Assembly (NCBI GenBank): GCA_025210515.1
Contig: JAOARM010000025.1
Coordinates: forward strand, 62,001 to 126,000
DNA from: Vallitalea sp.
GTDB taxonomy: Bacteria > Bacillota > Clostridia > Lachnospirales > Vallitaleaceae
Direction: 5' to 3'
Length of the DNA: 64,000 bases
Below the pieces are notes generated by a model, which worked only from the letters and a program-made list of their open reading frames with translations, made no database searches and was not told the origin of the DNA. Shown one piece after another: positions 18,449 through 27,872 of the stretch. The position numbers and the translations under genes were made by a program. Within the stretch, counting starts at the first letter, position 1. Every line of letters begins with the position of its first letter.

Positions 18449-18937
18449 CTATTTTTTCTTAGCTATTATTTTAATTTGCTTTTTCATCTTCTTATATCTA
18501 ATTATTAACCACTTCCTAAATTTTTTCAAGAGTTTATATGCTTTTCTATGTATGATTATTAATGGATGAAATATTAGTTTTATAGGCTTTATAATTATCT
18601 TGAAGATAAAAGCTAATATTTTTTTAATTATACCATATAACTTCATGAATATAGTTAGTACCCATTTGCTTATTAATAAAAAATATAATATTAATCCTAG
18701 AAAAACACCTATATATAAAAACCCTCTTATAGTACCATCGTTATTATTAAATATCTCTATAAATATAATCAGACTTCCAAATACCCAAAAAATAAAATCT
18801 TCAACATTAACAACTAAGCGTGAATGTTTTATTATTCTCCTAAAGATTCTTATGAAATCATATATTACTCCTAGAAAAAGCCCATTTAATACTGATAGCA
18901 TAAAAGTTATAGCTTGAGTGCTTACTAAATTATTCAT
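18449..18937 (-). CDS. yabQ: Spore cortex biosynthesis protein YabQ
   Basis: This 162-residue membrane protein has hydrophobic segments in its first ~110 residues and a very basic C-terminal tail (WLIIRYKKMKKQIK). The N-terminal QAITFMLSVLNGLFLGVIYDFIR region matches YabQ, which is needed for spore cortex formation in B. subtilis. It is the middle member of a yabP-yabQ-divIC operon: the start lies 7 bp after the yabP stop, which overlaps its AGGTGAT ribosome binding site. Transcription in the mother cell under sigma-E is expected from the family, but I did not confirm a sigma-E promoter. Confidence 0.92.
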   Translation of the reverse strand: MNNLVSTQAITFMLSVLNGLFLGVIYDFIRIFRRIIKHSRLVVNVEDFIFWVFGSLIIFIEIFNNNDGTIRGFLYIGVFLGLILYFLLISKWVLTIFMKLYGIIKKILAFIFKIIIKPIKLIFHPLIIIHRKAYKLLKKFRKWLIIRYKKMKKQIKIIAKKK

Positions 18938-18944
18938 ATATCAC

Positions 18945-19226
18945 CTAACCAAATAATTTTGATATTAATGACCCAGAGGATTTATATCTAGAGCCATCAC
19001 TATATTCTAAACTCTCTACTTGACCATCTAAGTCCAGTTCTTCTTTATCTAGATTAAGTCTATTAACATGTAAATCTAGTCCCTTAATAGTAAGAGTACC
19101 CATCTCAGTTTCAACAATTACAACATCAGTATCAAAAGAAATTACATCTGTAACTCCAGTTATAGATACTCTTTCTCTTTCATTAATTATCAACCTATGA
19201 TTTGAATTATTATGTTTTTCTTCCAT
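18945..19226 (-). CDS. yabP: Sporulation protein YabP
   Basis: This 93-residue protein is built largely of beta strands. The stretch RERVSITGVTDVISFD, followed by GTLTIKGLDLHVNRLNLDK, is the YabP/YqfC family signature. YabP acts together with YabQ in spore morphogenesis in B. subtilis. The start ATG follows AGAGGAGG. It heads the tight yabP-yabQ-divIC run. Confidence 0.94.
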   Translation of the reverse strand: MEEKHNNSNHRLIINERERVSITGVTDVISFDTDVVIVETEMGTLTIKGLDLHVNRLNLDKEELDLDGQVESLEYSDGSRYKSSGSLISKLFG

Positions 19227-19369
19227 CTAATAACCTCCTCTTAATGTGAATATCCCTATCATAGTGCTATGTCCTAGCTCTATATATTCATTATATTAAC
19301 AAATATAAGGATTTATTCTAATACAATCTTAAAAGGGGTACAAAAATAAATGATAAGAAAAAAGGCTGA

Positions 19370-19609
19370 TTATAAATATTTAAACATATCTTTTGCTTCA
19401 TCCTTCTTAACAGTTTCTTTAACAACTAACACTTCTACTTTAACTGCTTTATCTCCAAATTGAATTTCAATAATGTCGCCAATAGCTACTTTAGTACCTG
19501 CCTTAGCTACTTTATCATTAATCTTAATTCTACCTGCATCACAAGCTTCATTAGCTACTGTTCTTCTCTTAATCAATCTAGATACTTTAAGGTATTTATC
19601 TAATCTCAT
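19370..19609 (-). CDS. rqcP: S4-domain RNA-binding protein RqcP (YabO/Hsp15-like)
   Basis: The protein is 79 residues, almost entirely one S4 domain (MRLDKYLKVSRLIKRRTVAN...AGRIKINDK). In B. subtilis the homologue YabO/RqcP binds stalled 50S subunits and helps RqcH add alanine tails during ribosome quality control. I chose the ATG at 19607-19609, which is the family's usual MRLDKYL start behind AGAGGTGG, over an in-frame GTG nine bases upstream. It lies between hup and yabP as in related genomes. Confidence 0.95.
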   Translation of the reverse strand: MRLDKYLKVSRLIKRRTVANEACDAGRIKINDKVAKAGTKVAIGDIIEIQFGDKAVKVEVLVVKETVKKDEAKDMFKYL

Positions 19610-19645
19610 ATTATCCACCTCTATTTTGTAAAGTTTTTATAATCC

Positions 19646-19678
19646 AAAAAAATCTGCACATTAAATGTGCAGATTTTT
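19646..19678 (-). terminator. Strong terminator after hup
   Basis: A perfect inverted repeat (AATCTGCACATT/AATGTGCAGATT) is flanked by A and T runs. It would stop hup transcription on the minus strand, and the symmetric runs would permit termination in both directions. Confidence 0.85.
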
Positions 19679-19699
19679 AGGAAATTATCTTAGTTTTAA

Positions 19700-19978
19700 T
19701 TAACGTCCGTTAACTACGTCTTTTAAAGCTTTACCAGCTTTAAATCTTGGTGCTTTTGAAGCAGCGATTTGCATAGGTTCTCCAGTTTGTGGATTTCTAC
19801 CTTCTCTTGCTGCTCTTTCAGTAACATCAAAAGTTCCAAATCCAACTAATTGAATTTTCCCCCCGTTAGTTAATTCACTTGAAACAACATCAATAAATGC
19901 TTTCAAAGCTTTCTCTGCATCTTTTTTACTTAATTCAGTTTTCTCTGCCATAGCAGTTACTAATTCAGCTTTGTTCAT
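19700..19978 (-). CDS. hup: HU-family DNA-binding protein
   Basis: This 92-residue nucleoid protein bends and compacts DNA as a dimer. The opening MNKAELVTAMAEKTELSKKD, the signature GFGTFDVTERAAREGRNPQTG and the basic tail are typical. The start is the ATG at 19976-19978 behind GAGGAG; the frame stays open 28 codons upstream without a ribosome binding site, so that extension is not coding. Three short hairpins lie in the leader at 20022-20076. mazG-hup-rqcP is the usual order. Confidence 0.97.
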   Translation of the reverse strand: MNKAELVTAMAEKTELSKKDAEKALKAFIDVVSSELTNGGKIQLVGFGTFDVTERAAREGRNPQTGEPMQIAASKAPRFKAGKALKDVVNGR

Positions 19979-20021
19979 AATAACTCCTCCTCTACTATAA
20001 ATTTTATTATTTTGAACAAAG

Positions 20022-20076
20022 GCGCAAAATGCGCAGCTAGAAATATCTAGCTTTATAAACAATCGTCTAAACGATT
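20022..20076 (-). promoter_or_regulatory. Three consecutive short hairpins between mazG and hup
   Basis: Minus-strand hairpins are AATCG/CGATT (20061-20076), AGCTAG/CTAGCT (20035-20052) and GCGCA/TGCGC (20022-20034). They occupy the space from the mazG stop to about 43 bases before the hup start. They could form a weak terminator, mRNA-stabilising stems or a translational leader. None has a clear T-run. Confidence 0.35.
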
Positions 20077-20080
20077 ATTA

Positions 20081-20887
20081 TTAAATTCTCTTATACTGTT
20101 CCCATAACTTGTCCAATTCTGTCAATGATATGTCACCCATAACTAAGCCTTTTTGCTTAGCAAGAGTTTCAATACCCTCAAATCTATTTATAAACTTTTC
20201 TGTAGCATTTGTCAAGGAAAATTCCGGATTTAGTTTAAAAAACCTTGAAAAATTAACCATTGCAAATAATAAATCTCCATATTCTTCCATTATTTTACAT
20301 TTATTCCCAGATTCTAGTGCTTCTTCTAGCTCTCCTAATTCTTCGTGTATTTTAGCAAATGCTTGATTCCAATGTTCAAAATCAAAGCCAACTTCTTTGG
20401 CTTTTTTCTGTACTTTTACAGCTCTTAATAATGCTGGAAGAGCTTTAGGTATGTTTTTCATATCATTACTATATGAAATATTATTTTTTTCTATTTTCTT
20501 AATTTCATTCCATGTAGTGATAACTTCTTCCGTAGATTTATCTTGTTTTTCTTCAAATACATGAGGATGTCTTCTAATAAGTTTCTTACATATTCCATCA
20601 ATTACATCATTAATATCAAATATATTATTTTCTGTGGCTATACTAGAATGAAATACAACATGTAATAATACATCTCCTAATTCTTCTTTAAGATTTTCCA
20701 TATCTTTATTATCAATAGCCTCTAGAACTTCATAAATCTCTTCAAGAGTAGCGTTCTTAAGGCTCTCATGGGTTTGAACTCTATCCCAAGGACATCCATC
20801 TTCACTTCTTAATAGTGTAACTATATCTTTTAAATCTTCAAATGTATATTTACTCTTATTATTGTTAATATTTGTCAAAATAATCAT
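20081..20887 (-). CDS. mazG: Nucleoside triphosphate pyrophosphohydrolase MazG
   Basis: The protein is 268 residues with two MazG domains. The first contains CPWDRVQTHESLKNATLEE, the EELGDVLLHVVFH metal-binding helix and RRHPHVF. The second contains EELGELEEAL and EEYGDLLFAMVNF. It hydrolyses NTPs to NMP and pyrophosphate, cleaning the nucleotide pool. Unlike B. subtilis YabN it lacks the N-terminal methylase domain. There is no clear ribosome binding site before the ATG at 20885-20887. The 237 bp upstream hold the palindrome at 21024-21076. Confidence 0.95.
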   Translation of the reverse strand: MIILTNINNNKSKYTFEDLKDIVTLLRSEDGCPWDRVQTHESLKNATLEEIYEVLEAIDNKDMENLKEELGDVLLHVVFHSSIATENNIFDINDVIDGICKKLIRRHPHVFEEKQDKSTEEVITTWNEIKKIEKNNISYSNDMKNIPKALPALLRAVKVQKKAKEVGFDFEHWNQAFAKIHEELGELEEALESGNKCKIMEEYGDLLFAMVNFSRFFKLNPEFSLTNATEKFINRFEGIETLAKQKGLVMGDISLTELDKLWEQYKRI

Positions 20888-21023
20888 TCCAATCAGATAA
20901 TATTTCCCATATTATACCATAAAACTTAATTAATAAAAATATAAATAATAAAAATAGAAATATATTATTAATTAATATAAATTTACTTAGGACATAAGTC
21001 AAGAATTTTTCTAAAAATATTAA

Positions 21024-21076
21024 GGAAGATAGACTAATTTTAGCAAAATCAAATAGCTAAAACTAGTCTATCTTCC
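21024..21076. repeat. Dispersed palindromic repeat, copy 1 (other copy 32753-32796)
   Basis: A long inverted repeat has arms AAGATAGACTA and TAGTCTATCTT, extended by TTTTAGC/GCTAAAA around an 11-base loop. A close relative lies at 32753-32796 with the same arm sequence. Here it lies downstream of spoVT and is followed by a modest T-rich stretch, so it may also act as that gene's terminator. The shared sequence beyond simple self-complementarity suggests a REP/MITE-like element. Confidence 0.7.
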
Positions 21077-21124
21077 AAAACATGTAACCATCTACAAATT
21101 AATATTGTTAGATAGCTCCACTTA

Positions 21125-21676
21125 TTATTGTTCCATTTGTTTTCCAAGAAATCCTGCTGCTGAATGAGCTAATTTTGTTTCAACTTCACCCATTTTTATT
21201 TTTGTATCTTTACTTAGAAAAATAACTGCACCTATTGCATCTCCTTCTGAGATTATTGGTGTTATAACTTCCGAAATATATTCATCGTTTCCATTGTCAT
21301 ATAAAATATCAATGAATTTCTTTTCATCTTTGTTAGCTAAAATTGTTTCTCTTTCAGTTATGGCTTCTTCTAATTCTTTACTTATCTGCTTTTCTAAAAA
21401 TTCTCTTTTAGAACCTCCAGAAACAGCAATTACTTGGTCTTTATCTGATATACATATAGTGTGTCCTGTTGTCTGTGCTAGTGCTTCTGCATATTGTTTT
21501 GCAAATGTTCCGAGTTCACCTATTGGAGAATATTTCTTTAAAATTATTTCTCCATCTTTATCTGTAAATATCTCTAAGGGATCCCCTTCTCTTATTCTTA
21601 ATGTTCTTCTTATTTCTTTTGGTATAACTACCCTACCAAGATCATCTATTCTTCTTACAATTCCTGTTGCTTTCAA
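21125..21676 (-). CDS. spoVT: Stage V sporulation protein T (SpoVT)
   Basis: This 183-residue forespore transcription regulator works with sigma-G. An AbrB-like swapped-hairpin DNA-binding domain fills residues 1-50 (ATGIVRRIDDLGRVVIPKEI) and a GAF-like sensor domain fills the rest. Length and both domains match B. subtilis SpoVT. The start is TTG, spaced seven bases from AAAGGAGG. Between prsA/mfd and mazG it keeps the conserved order. Confidence 0.97.
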   Translation of the reverse strand: MKATGIVRRIDDLGRVVIPKEIRRTLRIREGDPLEIFTDKDGEIILKKYSPIGELGTFAKQYAEALAQTTGHTICISDKDQVIAVSGGSKREFLEKQISKELEEAITERETILANKDEKKFIDILYDNGNDEYISEVITPIISEGDAIGAVIFLSKDTKIKMGEVETKLAHSAAGFLGKQMEQ

Positions 21677-21903
21677 TTTATTTCCTCCTTTAGATAGTCA
21701 TCACAAAGCTGTCAATAATAGTATGCAACAAATATAATTTAATATTCACTGTTTCTAGGGTTTACAACGTATAGTTCATTTCCAATTTTTTGAATTTTAC
21801 TGAGTGATTTTAGCTTTGTAATTTTTACTGTTAGCCTGTATAACCTAGCTAGGCTGATATGTTTTTTATATTTGTGTAAGCGTTTCAAAATATTTTATAA
21901 GAT

Positions 21904-21935
21904 AAAAAAAGAACTAAGATTATCTCTTAGTTCTT
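21904..21935 (-). terminator. Terminator after prsA
   Basis: AAGAACTAAGA/TCTTAGTTCTT with a five-base loop is followed by a T-run on the minus strand, 24 bp downstream of the prsA stop. Confidence 0.85.
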
Positions 21936-21958
21936 ATTATTTGAAATTACATTATTTT

Positions 21959-23113
21959 TCATTCATTGATTTTATTACTAATGGTATTTTTATTAATATT
22001 ACCAAATATATCGATATTCTTCCATAACTCCTCGTTCAGTTCTACTAAAGTATTTTCTCTCCAATCCATATAGATATCATTAAATGCTTGTGTTTTTAAC
22101 TTAGCAGAATAGTCCATTCTCAATTTATATTCCCATTGACTAAATTTTTCATTATAAGCTTTAATATCTTCTTTTGTTGGCTCAATTATTTCAATTATTT
22201 TGTATATATGGTAACCAATTTTACTTTGTAATATATCACTAATCTCTCCACTTTGAAGATTAATTAAACTTGGAAATTCGTCTTGAATAAGTCCAACCAA
22301 AAGAATATCTTCCCCATTTTTTTCTTTTGTATCTGCATCTTGTGAATATTTCCTTACTAGTTTAGTGAAATCTTCTCCCTCAATTGCTTTTTTATATACT
22401 TTATCAGCTAAAGTTTTAGCTTCTTCTAGAATATGTTGGGAAATAAGTGTATACTCATCATTTTCATTTTTATTATGAGTTTTAAATAAAATTTGCTGCA
22501 CATTTATTTTTTTTAATGTTTGCTTTGGATCTTTATCTTTTAAGTTGGCATAATCATTGTTTTTAATTAATTCTTCTTGCAATTCTTCTTCAGCAGGAAT
22601 ATATTCTTTTGTCATCTCATGCATCACTTTATTAGCAAGCTGATATTCATTAAATGATTTCAGTATACTATCTTTTGTTACTCGATATTTAATTATGTCT
22701 GCTTTATCTAGTTCTTCATAATACTTTAGCGCTTGGATACTAACTTCATCTTGCTCTGATTCTGTAAGACTTATCCCCATCTCTTTAGATTTTGTTATTA
22801 GTATTTTTGTTCTAATAACATTATCTATTACCCCTTGTTTAGCTACATCTTCAGCTTTTTTTCCACCGCTAAAATCATTATGATCCCAAACATCTTCTCC
22901 TCCTAATTGTTCAAACTCCATTTTTACCTGTAATAAATATGGCATTACCTCATCAATTGTAATATATACTCCATTAATCGTTAGTAATTGTTCATTACTT
23001 GGAGTATTATCCTTTTTTTCATTACTGATTACTTGACTACTACAACCCACTAAGTAGAAGATGCATATGAAAAGCAGCATAATCTTACTTATCATTTTGT
23101 AAGTGCTTTTCAT
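21959..23113 (-). CDS. prsA: Foldase lipoprotein, parvulin-type peptidyl-prolyl isomerase (PrsA/SurA-like)
   Basis: This 384-residue lipoprotein folds secreted proteins outside the membrane. The signal peptide ends in the lipobox YLVGC (Cys24). A SurA-N-like helical domain lies at about 40-200. The parvulin rotamase domain lies at about 205-330 (NVQQILFKTH, later EDFTKLVRKYSQDADTKEKNGED, and GYHIYKIIEI). A helical tail follows. It lies 40 bp downstream of mfd in the same direction, a neighbour pair common in Clostridia. Its clients may include the sortase-anchored protein and the transglutaminase encoded upstream; that is inference. Confidence 0.92.
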   Translation of the reverse strand: MKSTYKMISKIMLLFICIFYLVGCSSQVISNEKKDNTPSNEQLLTINGVYITIDEVMPYLLQVKMEFEQLGGEDVWDHNDFSGGKKAEDVAKQGVIDNVIRTKILITKSKEMGISLTESEQDEVSIQALKYYEELDKADIIKYRVTKDSILKSFNEYQLANKVMHEMTKEYIPAEEELQEELIKNNDYANLKDKDPKQTLKKINVQQILFKTHNKNENDEYTLISQHILEEAKTLADKVYKKAIEGEDFTKLVRKYSQDADTKEKNGEDILLVGLIQDEFPSLINLQSGEISDILQSKIGYHIYKIIEIIEPTKEDIKAYNEKFSQWEYKLRMDYSAKLKTQAFNDIYMDWRENTLVELNEELWKNIDIFGNINKNTISNKINE

Positions 23114-23153
23114 TATTATCTCTCCTTATTAAAATATATACTTTCATTATAGT

Positions 23154-26100
23154 TTAAACCGTTAAATCCTTCAAATCTTTTATGTCTTGTAACACATTCT
23201 TAATATGACTGAAAAATTTCTTTTTCTCACTTTTATTAATTTTATAAGTAAAATATGGTGCTTTATTGATTGTAAAAAATAATTTATTTCTATGTTTATT
23301 CAACAACTCAGGTATTTTATCTGGATTAATTCTTGCATCTTTTTTCGCTTCTAACTTAATATCATTTCCTTTTTGTTCTATAGATACTATCTCTGCTTTA
23401 TTGGCTATAGCTTTAAGGAGTGCTATATCTAATAGATTAAGAACAGATTTTGGTAAATCGCCATAGCGATCCTCTAGTTCTTCTTGTATATCATAATAAT
23501 CTTGTTCATTTTGAATACTTGCAATCTTCTTATATGCTTCTAGCTTTCTTATTTCATCTTTTATATATCTTGATGGTACAAAAGCATCTACATTAAGTTC
23601 TATTGATGTTTCAAAATGCTCTTCTACTTTTTCATCATTAACTTGGTGTATTGCCTCCTCTAGCATTTTACAATATAGATCATATCCAATTGACTCCATA
23701 TGTCCATGTTGCATTGCTCCTAGCAAATTACCTGCACCTCTAATTTCAAGATCTCTCATTGCGATTTTGAAACCAGAACCAAATTCAGTAAACTCTCTAA
23801 TAGCTTGTAATCTTTTTTCTGCTGTCTCTTGTAATATCTTATCTTTTTTATATAGCAAATATGCATATGCTACTCTATTAGATCTTCCAACTCTACCTCT
23901 TAACTGATAAAGCTGAGATAATCCTAATCTATCTGAATCTTGAATTATAATCGTATTAGTATTTTGAATATCTAAACCTGTCTCGATTATTGTTGTACAT
24001 ACTAATATATCTATATCTCCATTAATATAATCAAACATTATATTCTCAAGCTCACGTTCATTCATTTGTCCATGTGCAAATGCAACATTAGCCTCTGGAA
24101 CCATTTTACTTATTTTATCCGCTACTTCATCTATTTTCTTAACTCTATTATATACATAGTAGATTTGTCCGCCTCTTCCTAGTTCTCTATATATAGCATC
24201 TTTGATAAGTTCTTCATTATGCTCAAGAACATAGGTTTGAATAGGATGTCTTTCTTGTGGCGGATCCTCAAGCACACTCATATCCCTTATACCTATCAAA
24301 CTCATATGAAGTGTTCTTGGTATAGGGGTAGCTGTTAATGTTAATACATCAATATTTTCTTTTACTTTCTTAATTTTTTCTTTATGAGTTACTCCAAATC
24401 GTTGTTCTTCATCAATTATAAGTAATCCTAAATCTTTGAAAACTACATCTTTTGAAATAATTCTATGCGTACCAATTAATATATCTACTAAACCTTTTTT
24501 CGTATCTTCTATAATCTTTTTTTGCTCTTTTGCACTTTTGAATCTTGATAACATCTCAACTCTTACTGGAAAGTCTTTCATTCTCTGTACAAAATTATTA
24601 TAATGTTGTTGAGCCAAAATAGTTGTTGGTACTAAATATGCTACTTGTTTATCATCTTGTACAGATTTAAAGGCTGCCCTAATAGCTATTTCTGTTTTAC
24701 CATAACCTACATCTCCACATACAAGACGATCCATTATTTTTTTACTTTCCATATCTTTTTTAGCTTCTTCTATTGCAATAAGTTGATCGTCTGTTTCTTC
24801 GTATGGAAACATTTCTTCAAATTCTCTTTGCCATACAGTATCTTCTGAGAAATTGTATCCTTCTTTTGATTGTCTTTTAGCATATAAATCTACTAAATCT
24901 TTTGCCAGATCTTCAACTACACCTTTAACTCGGCTTTTAGTTTTACGCCACTCATTAGTACCTAACTTATTAAGCTTTGGTCTTTTTCCTTCTGCTCCTA
25001 TATATTTCTGAATAACATCTAATTGACTTGTTGATATATATAAGTTGCCTTCATCTCTATATGATATTTTAATATAGTCTTTATTAATTCCATCAACTTC
25101 TATTTGTTCAGTACCTTTAAATATTCCAATACCGTAATTTTCGTGTACGATATAATCTCCTATTTTTAGTTCTGTGAAACTATCAATTTTACTACCCTTG
25201 AATTTTTTCTTCCTTGTACTTTTTCTTTTATTACTTTTTCCGACTAAGTCTGTTTCAGATATAACAACAAACTTTATAAGCGGATATTCAAACCCTTTAT
25301 GCAAACTTCCATAGCATACAGCGACCTTTCCTCTAGGAATTTTTACATCTAGTTTTGGAAGAAAATAAGAGTCAATGCCTCTTTCATTTAATTCATAGGC
25401 TAATCTCTCTGCTCTCGTTTTAGAACCTGTTAGAAGTAATATTTGATAGTTATTATTACTCCATGTTTTTAGGTCTTTTTCTAGTATTTCCATACTTTTA
25501 TGATATGGATTAATAGATTTAACGGAAAAATTAACATTATATTTATAATCAAATTTTTGTTTCTTTTGTTGCAAAGTACTCATAAGTACACAAGGAAATA
25601 CATACATTTTATTAATTAATTCATCTATTGAAAATAGAATTTCTGTTTGACCTTTTAACAGATAGCCTTTTTCAAATCTATTAATAATACTTTCGTTAAA
25701 CTCTTTTTTAATATTTTGACATTTCTCATCGATACGAATAGGTTCATCAATGAAAACCAATGTATCCTTTGACAAATAATCTAAAAATGATACTGTATCA
25801 TGGTAAAAATATTTAATATAACCTTCTATTCCATTAAATGTTTTTTGGGTATTTATTTTATCTATTAAAGTTGATGTAGATAATTTAATTCTATCTGCTT
25901 CATCATCTTTATTATTCTCTTTAAATATTTTTATTAATTCGTCACAATCTTCTTTTATTACTTTAATTGCATTTTCTATTTTATCTTCATTTACTATTAC
26001 TTCTCTAGCAGGATATATTACAATTTCATCTACTTTATCAATAGATCTTTGACTTTCAACGTTCATCATTCTAATTGAATCAATTTCATCATCCCACAAT

Positions 26101-26681
26101 TCTATTCTATAAGCATTATTATCTGTTAGTGGAAAAATATCTATAATTCCTCCACGAATAGCAAATTGTCCTTTTGAAGATACTTGAGATACTCTTTCAT
26201 ATCCCATAAACATAAGCTTATTGCTTATATCACTAATCTTCCATATATCTGAAACTTTACTAGTAATTATACTAGATTCAAAAACAGATTTACTTACAAG
26301 TCTATCCATCAACGCTTCTATAGATAAAATAACTGTAATTTCTTGATTTTCATTTAAAGATTTAATTATATTTACTCGCTGTTCTATAATGTCATTACTA
26401 TGTACGTCAGCATTGTAAAATATAATATCTTTAGCAGGATATAGAAATACTTCATCTTTGTTAAAAAACTTCATATCCTCATATATTTCTCTTGCTCTTA
26501 GTTCATTGTAAGTTATAATAAGTTTGTTTCTATTTTGTGCTATAGCGTGCATAAGATGGCATTTTTCAGAATCTATAGCTCCAGAAAGATATATAGGAGA
26601 TATATTTTTATTCAATTTTTCCATGACATCATTATAAGCCTCTAATTCTCTTAAAGGTTGTATTAATGTTTCCAAAATCAT
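23154..26681 (-). CDS. mfd: Transcription-repair coupling factor Mfd
   Basis: This 1175-residue translocase removes RNA polymerase stalled at DNA damage and recruits UvrA. Regions in order: a UvrB-like N-terminal part, the RNA-polymerase-interacting domain (KIGDYIVHENYGIGIF), the RecG-like motor with Walker A GDVGYGKTEIA, the DEEQ box IIDEEQRFGV and the RQLRGRVGRS-type motif (LYQLRGRVGR), and the TRCF C-terminal domain. The start is the ATG at 26679-26681 after AGGATGTG; the frame is open for 16 more codons without a ribosome binding site. Confidence 0.98.
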   Translation of the reverse strand: MILETLIQPLRELEAYNDVMEKLNKNISPIYLSGAIDSEKCHLMHAIAQNRNKLIITYNELRAREIYEDMKFFNKDEVFLYPAKDIIFYNADVHSNDIIEQRVNIIKSLNENQEITVILSIEALMDRLVSKSVFESSIITSKVSDIWKISDISNKLMFMGYERVSQVSSKGQFAIRGGIIDIFPLTDNNAYRIELWDDEIDSIRMMNVESQRSIDKVDEIVIYPAREVIVNEDKIENAIKVIKEDCDELIKIFKENNKDDEADRIKLSTSTLIDKINTQKTFNGIEGYIKYFYHDTVSFLDYLSKDTLVFIDEPIRIDEKCQNIKKEFNESIINRFEKGYLLKGQTEILFSIDELINKMYVFPCVLMSTLQQKKQKFDYKYNVNFSVKSINPYHKSMEILEKDLKTWSNNNYQILLLTGSKTRAERLAYELNERGIDSYFLPKLDVKIPRGKVAVCYGSLHKGFEYPLIKFVVISETDLVGKSNKRKSTRKKKFKGSKIDSFTELKIGDYIVHENYGIGIFKGTEQIEVDGINKDYIKISYRDEGNLYISTSQLDVIQKYIGAEGKRPKLNKLGTNEWRKTKSRVKGVVEDLAKDLVDLYAKRQSKEGYNFSEDTVWQREFEEMFPYEETDDQLIAIEEAKKDMESKKIMDRLVCGDVGYGKTEIAIRAAFKSVQDDKQVAYLVPTTILAQQHYNNFVQRMKDFPVRVEMLSRFKSAKEQKKIIEDTKKGLVDILIGTHRIISKDVVFKDLGLLIIDEEQRFGVTHKEKIKKVKENIDVLTLTATPIPRTLHMSLIGIRDMSVLEDPPQERHPIQTYVLEHNEELIKDAIYRELGRGGQIYYVYNRVKKIDEVADKISKMVPEANVAFAHGQMNERELENIMFDYINGDIDILVCTTIIETGLDIQNTNTIIIQDSDRLGLSQLYQLRGRVGRSNRVAYAYLLYKKDKILQETAEKRLQAIREFTEFGSGFKIAMRDLEIRGAGNLLGAMQHGHMESIGYDLYCKMLEEAIHQVNDEKVEEHFETSIELNVDAFVPSRYIKDEIRKLEAYKKIASIQNEQDYYDIQEELEDRYGDLPKSVLNLLDIALLKAIANKAEIVSIEQKGNDIKLEAKKDARINPDKIPELLNKHRNKLFFTINKAPYFTYKINKSEKKKFFSHIKNVLQDIKDLKDLTV

Positions 26682-26821
26682 CACATCCTGATTTTTTGTT
26701 TTATACTCATTGCATATATTATATACCAATTATTATATATTATTTACTATTAATTTTAAACATAAATAAATAATTAAAAAATAATACAAAAAAAGTGACT
26801 ACGCTACCTTTTGTATAGCAT

Positions 26822-26855
26822 AAAAAAAATACTCTTTGATATTATTATCAAAGAG
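26822..26855 (-). terminator. Strong terminator after the transglutaminase gene
   Basis: The stem CTCTTTGAT/ATCAAAGAG is followed by eight T residues on the minus strand, 34 bp after the stop at 26889. It separates the riboswitch-controlled gene from mfd. Confidence 0.85.
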
Positions 26856-26888
26856 CTTTCGGAGAAAAGTTTTATGAAAAAATTTGGA

Positions 26889-27704
26889 TTAGTATTCTTT
26901 AGCACTTTTATACTCTGATGCTTTTTTTTCTAAACTGTATTTTTTATTGTTATTATATAAAAATGCATCATAAGTTGCATCAACAACAATCCATTTGTTT
27001 TCATCTGCTATATATATTTCATTCCATGCATGATATACATCTGTATGGGCTGAATAACCTTTTACAAGTTTAGTTGGTATAGAAGCACTTCTTAGCATTG
27101 ATGCTAACAGAGAAGCGTAATCATAACATATGCCTGTCCCACTTTTTAATGTACTGTCTATATTAGGTAAATAATCATACTTTAGATTCTCTGCTTTTTT
27201 ATTATCATATGAAATATTTTTTACTATGTACTGATAAATAGCTGTTACTTTATCTCTATCACTTAATTCTATGTTATCTTTAATTATGTTAGTAGCTAAC
27301 TTAATTGCTTCATCATTGTTATTCCATTCAATACTTTGAACTGAGTTAAGAAAAACTTGATTATTATCTGTAATATTAACATCAGCTGAATTACAAAATA
27401 CCTTTTTATATTTTTTCCCTGTTGTATTTTCGTATATATTAACTACATATTTACCATTACCTAATTGTAAAGGAAAGTTAATATATTCTTCATTGCTTTT
27501 TAAATTATATGTATATTTTTCTTTACCTTTTATTATCATTAATTTAACTTTTACGTCTTTCTCAGACTTATATAAAATTCTTACTATACCTTGTCCACTT
27601 TTTGAAAAATCAATATTATATTGAGATTCAGCAGCTAAAGTTGTTTTAGATAATACACTAAAACTTAAAAATAATACAAAAAATAATACAATTATTTTTT
27701 TCAT
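26889..27704 (-). CDS. Secreted transglutaminase-like (papain-fold) protein
   Basis: The protein is 271 residues with an N-terminal signal peptide (KKIIVLFFVLFLSFSVLS, cleavage near TTLAA). A beta-rich segment comes first, then a transglutaminase-like core with the catalytic triad visible: Cys in GTGICYDYA, His in VYHAWNEI, Asp in VVDATYD. It may cross-link or cleave wall or surface proteins; the substrate is unknown. The ATG is at 27702-27704 and its GAAGGGAG ribosome binding site lies at the 3' edge of a c-di-GMP-I aptamer. Two such aptamers are stacked upstream, so expression should respond to c-di-GMP. The neighbouring gene makes an SPKTG-anchored surface protein, a plausible target. Confidence 0.9.
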   Translation of the reverse strand: MKKIIVLFFVLFLSFSVLSKTTLAAESQYNIDFSKSGQGIVRILYKSEKDVKVKLMIIKGKEKYTYNLKSNEEYINFPLQLGNGKYVVNIYENTTGKKYKKVFCNSADVNITDNNQVFLNSVQSIEWNNNDEAIKLATNIIKDNIELSDRDKVTAIYQYIVKNISYDNKKAENLKYDYLPNIDSTLKSGTGICYDYASLLASMLRSASIPTKLVKGYSAHTDVYHAWNEIYIADENKWIVVDATYDAFLYNNNKKYSLEKKASEYKSAKEY

Positions 27705-27712
27705 ATATAAAG

Positions 27713-27797
27713 CTCCCTTCGGCAACCGGCTACCACCCATCATATGGAAGGCCCATGGCTTTGCGTCCTAACCTTTCGATCAGTTTGCTATTATCGT
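27713..27797 (-). promoter_or_regulatory. Cyclic di-GMP-I (GEMM-I) riboswitch, proximal copy
   Basis: The minus strand shows the GEMM-I core: GCAAAC near the 5' end, a GAAA tetraloop hairpin, then GGACGCAAAGCC, the paired GGGCC, and the receptor part GGTAGCCGGTTGCC. The last paired strand runs into GAAGGGAG, the ribosome binding site of the gene starting at 27704. This suggests control of translation initiation. Confidence 0.92.
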
Positions 27798-27872
27798 GTA
27801 AGCTTAAAATTAATTGTATTTCACCAATAGAATAATAAGTTATTATTCTAAAAAAAAGTATATAAAAACTTT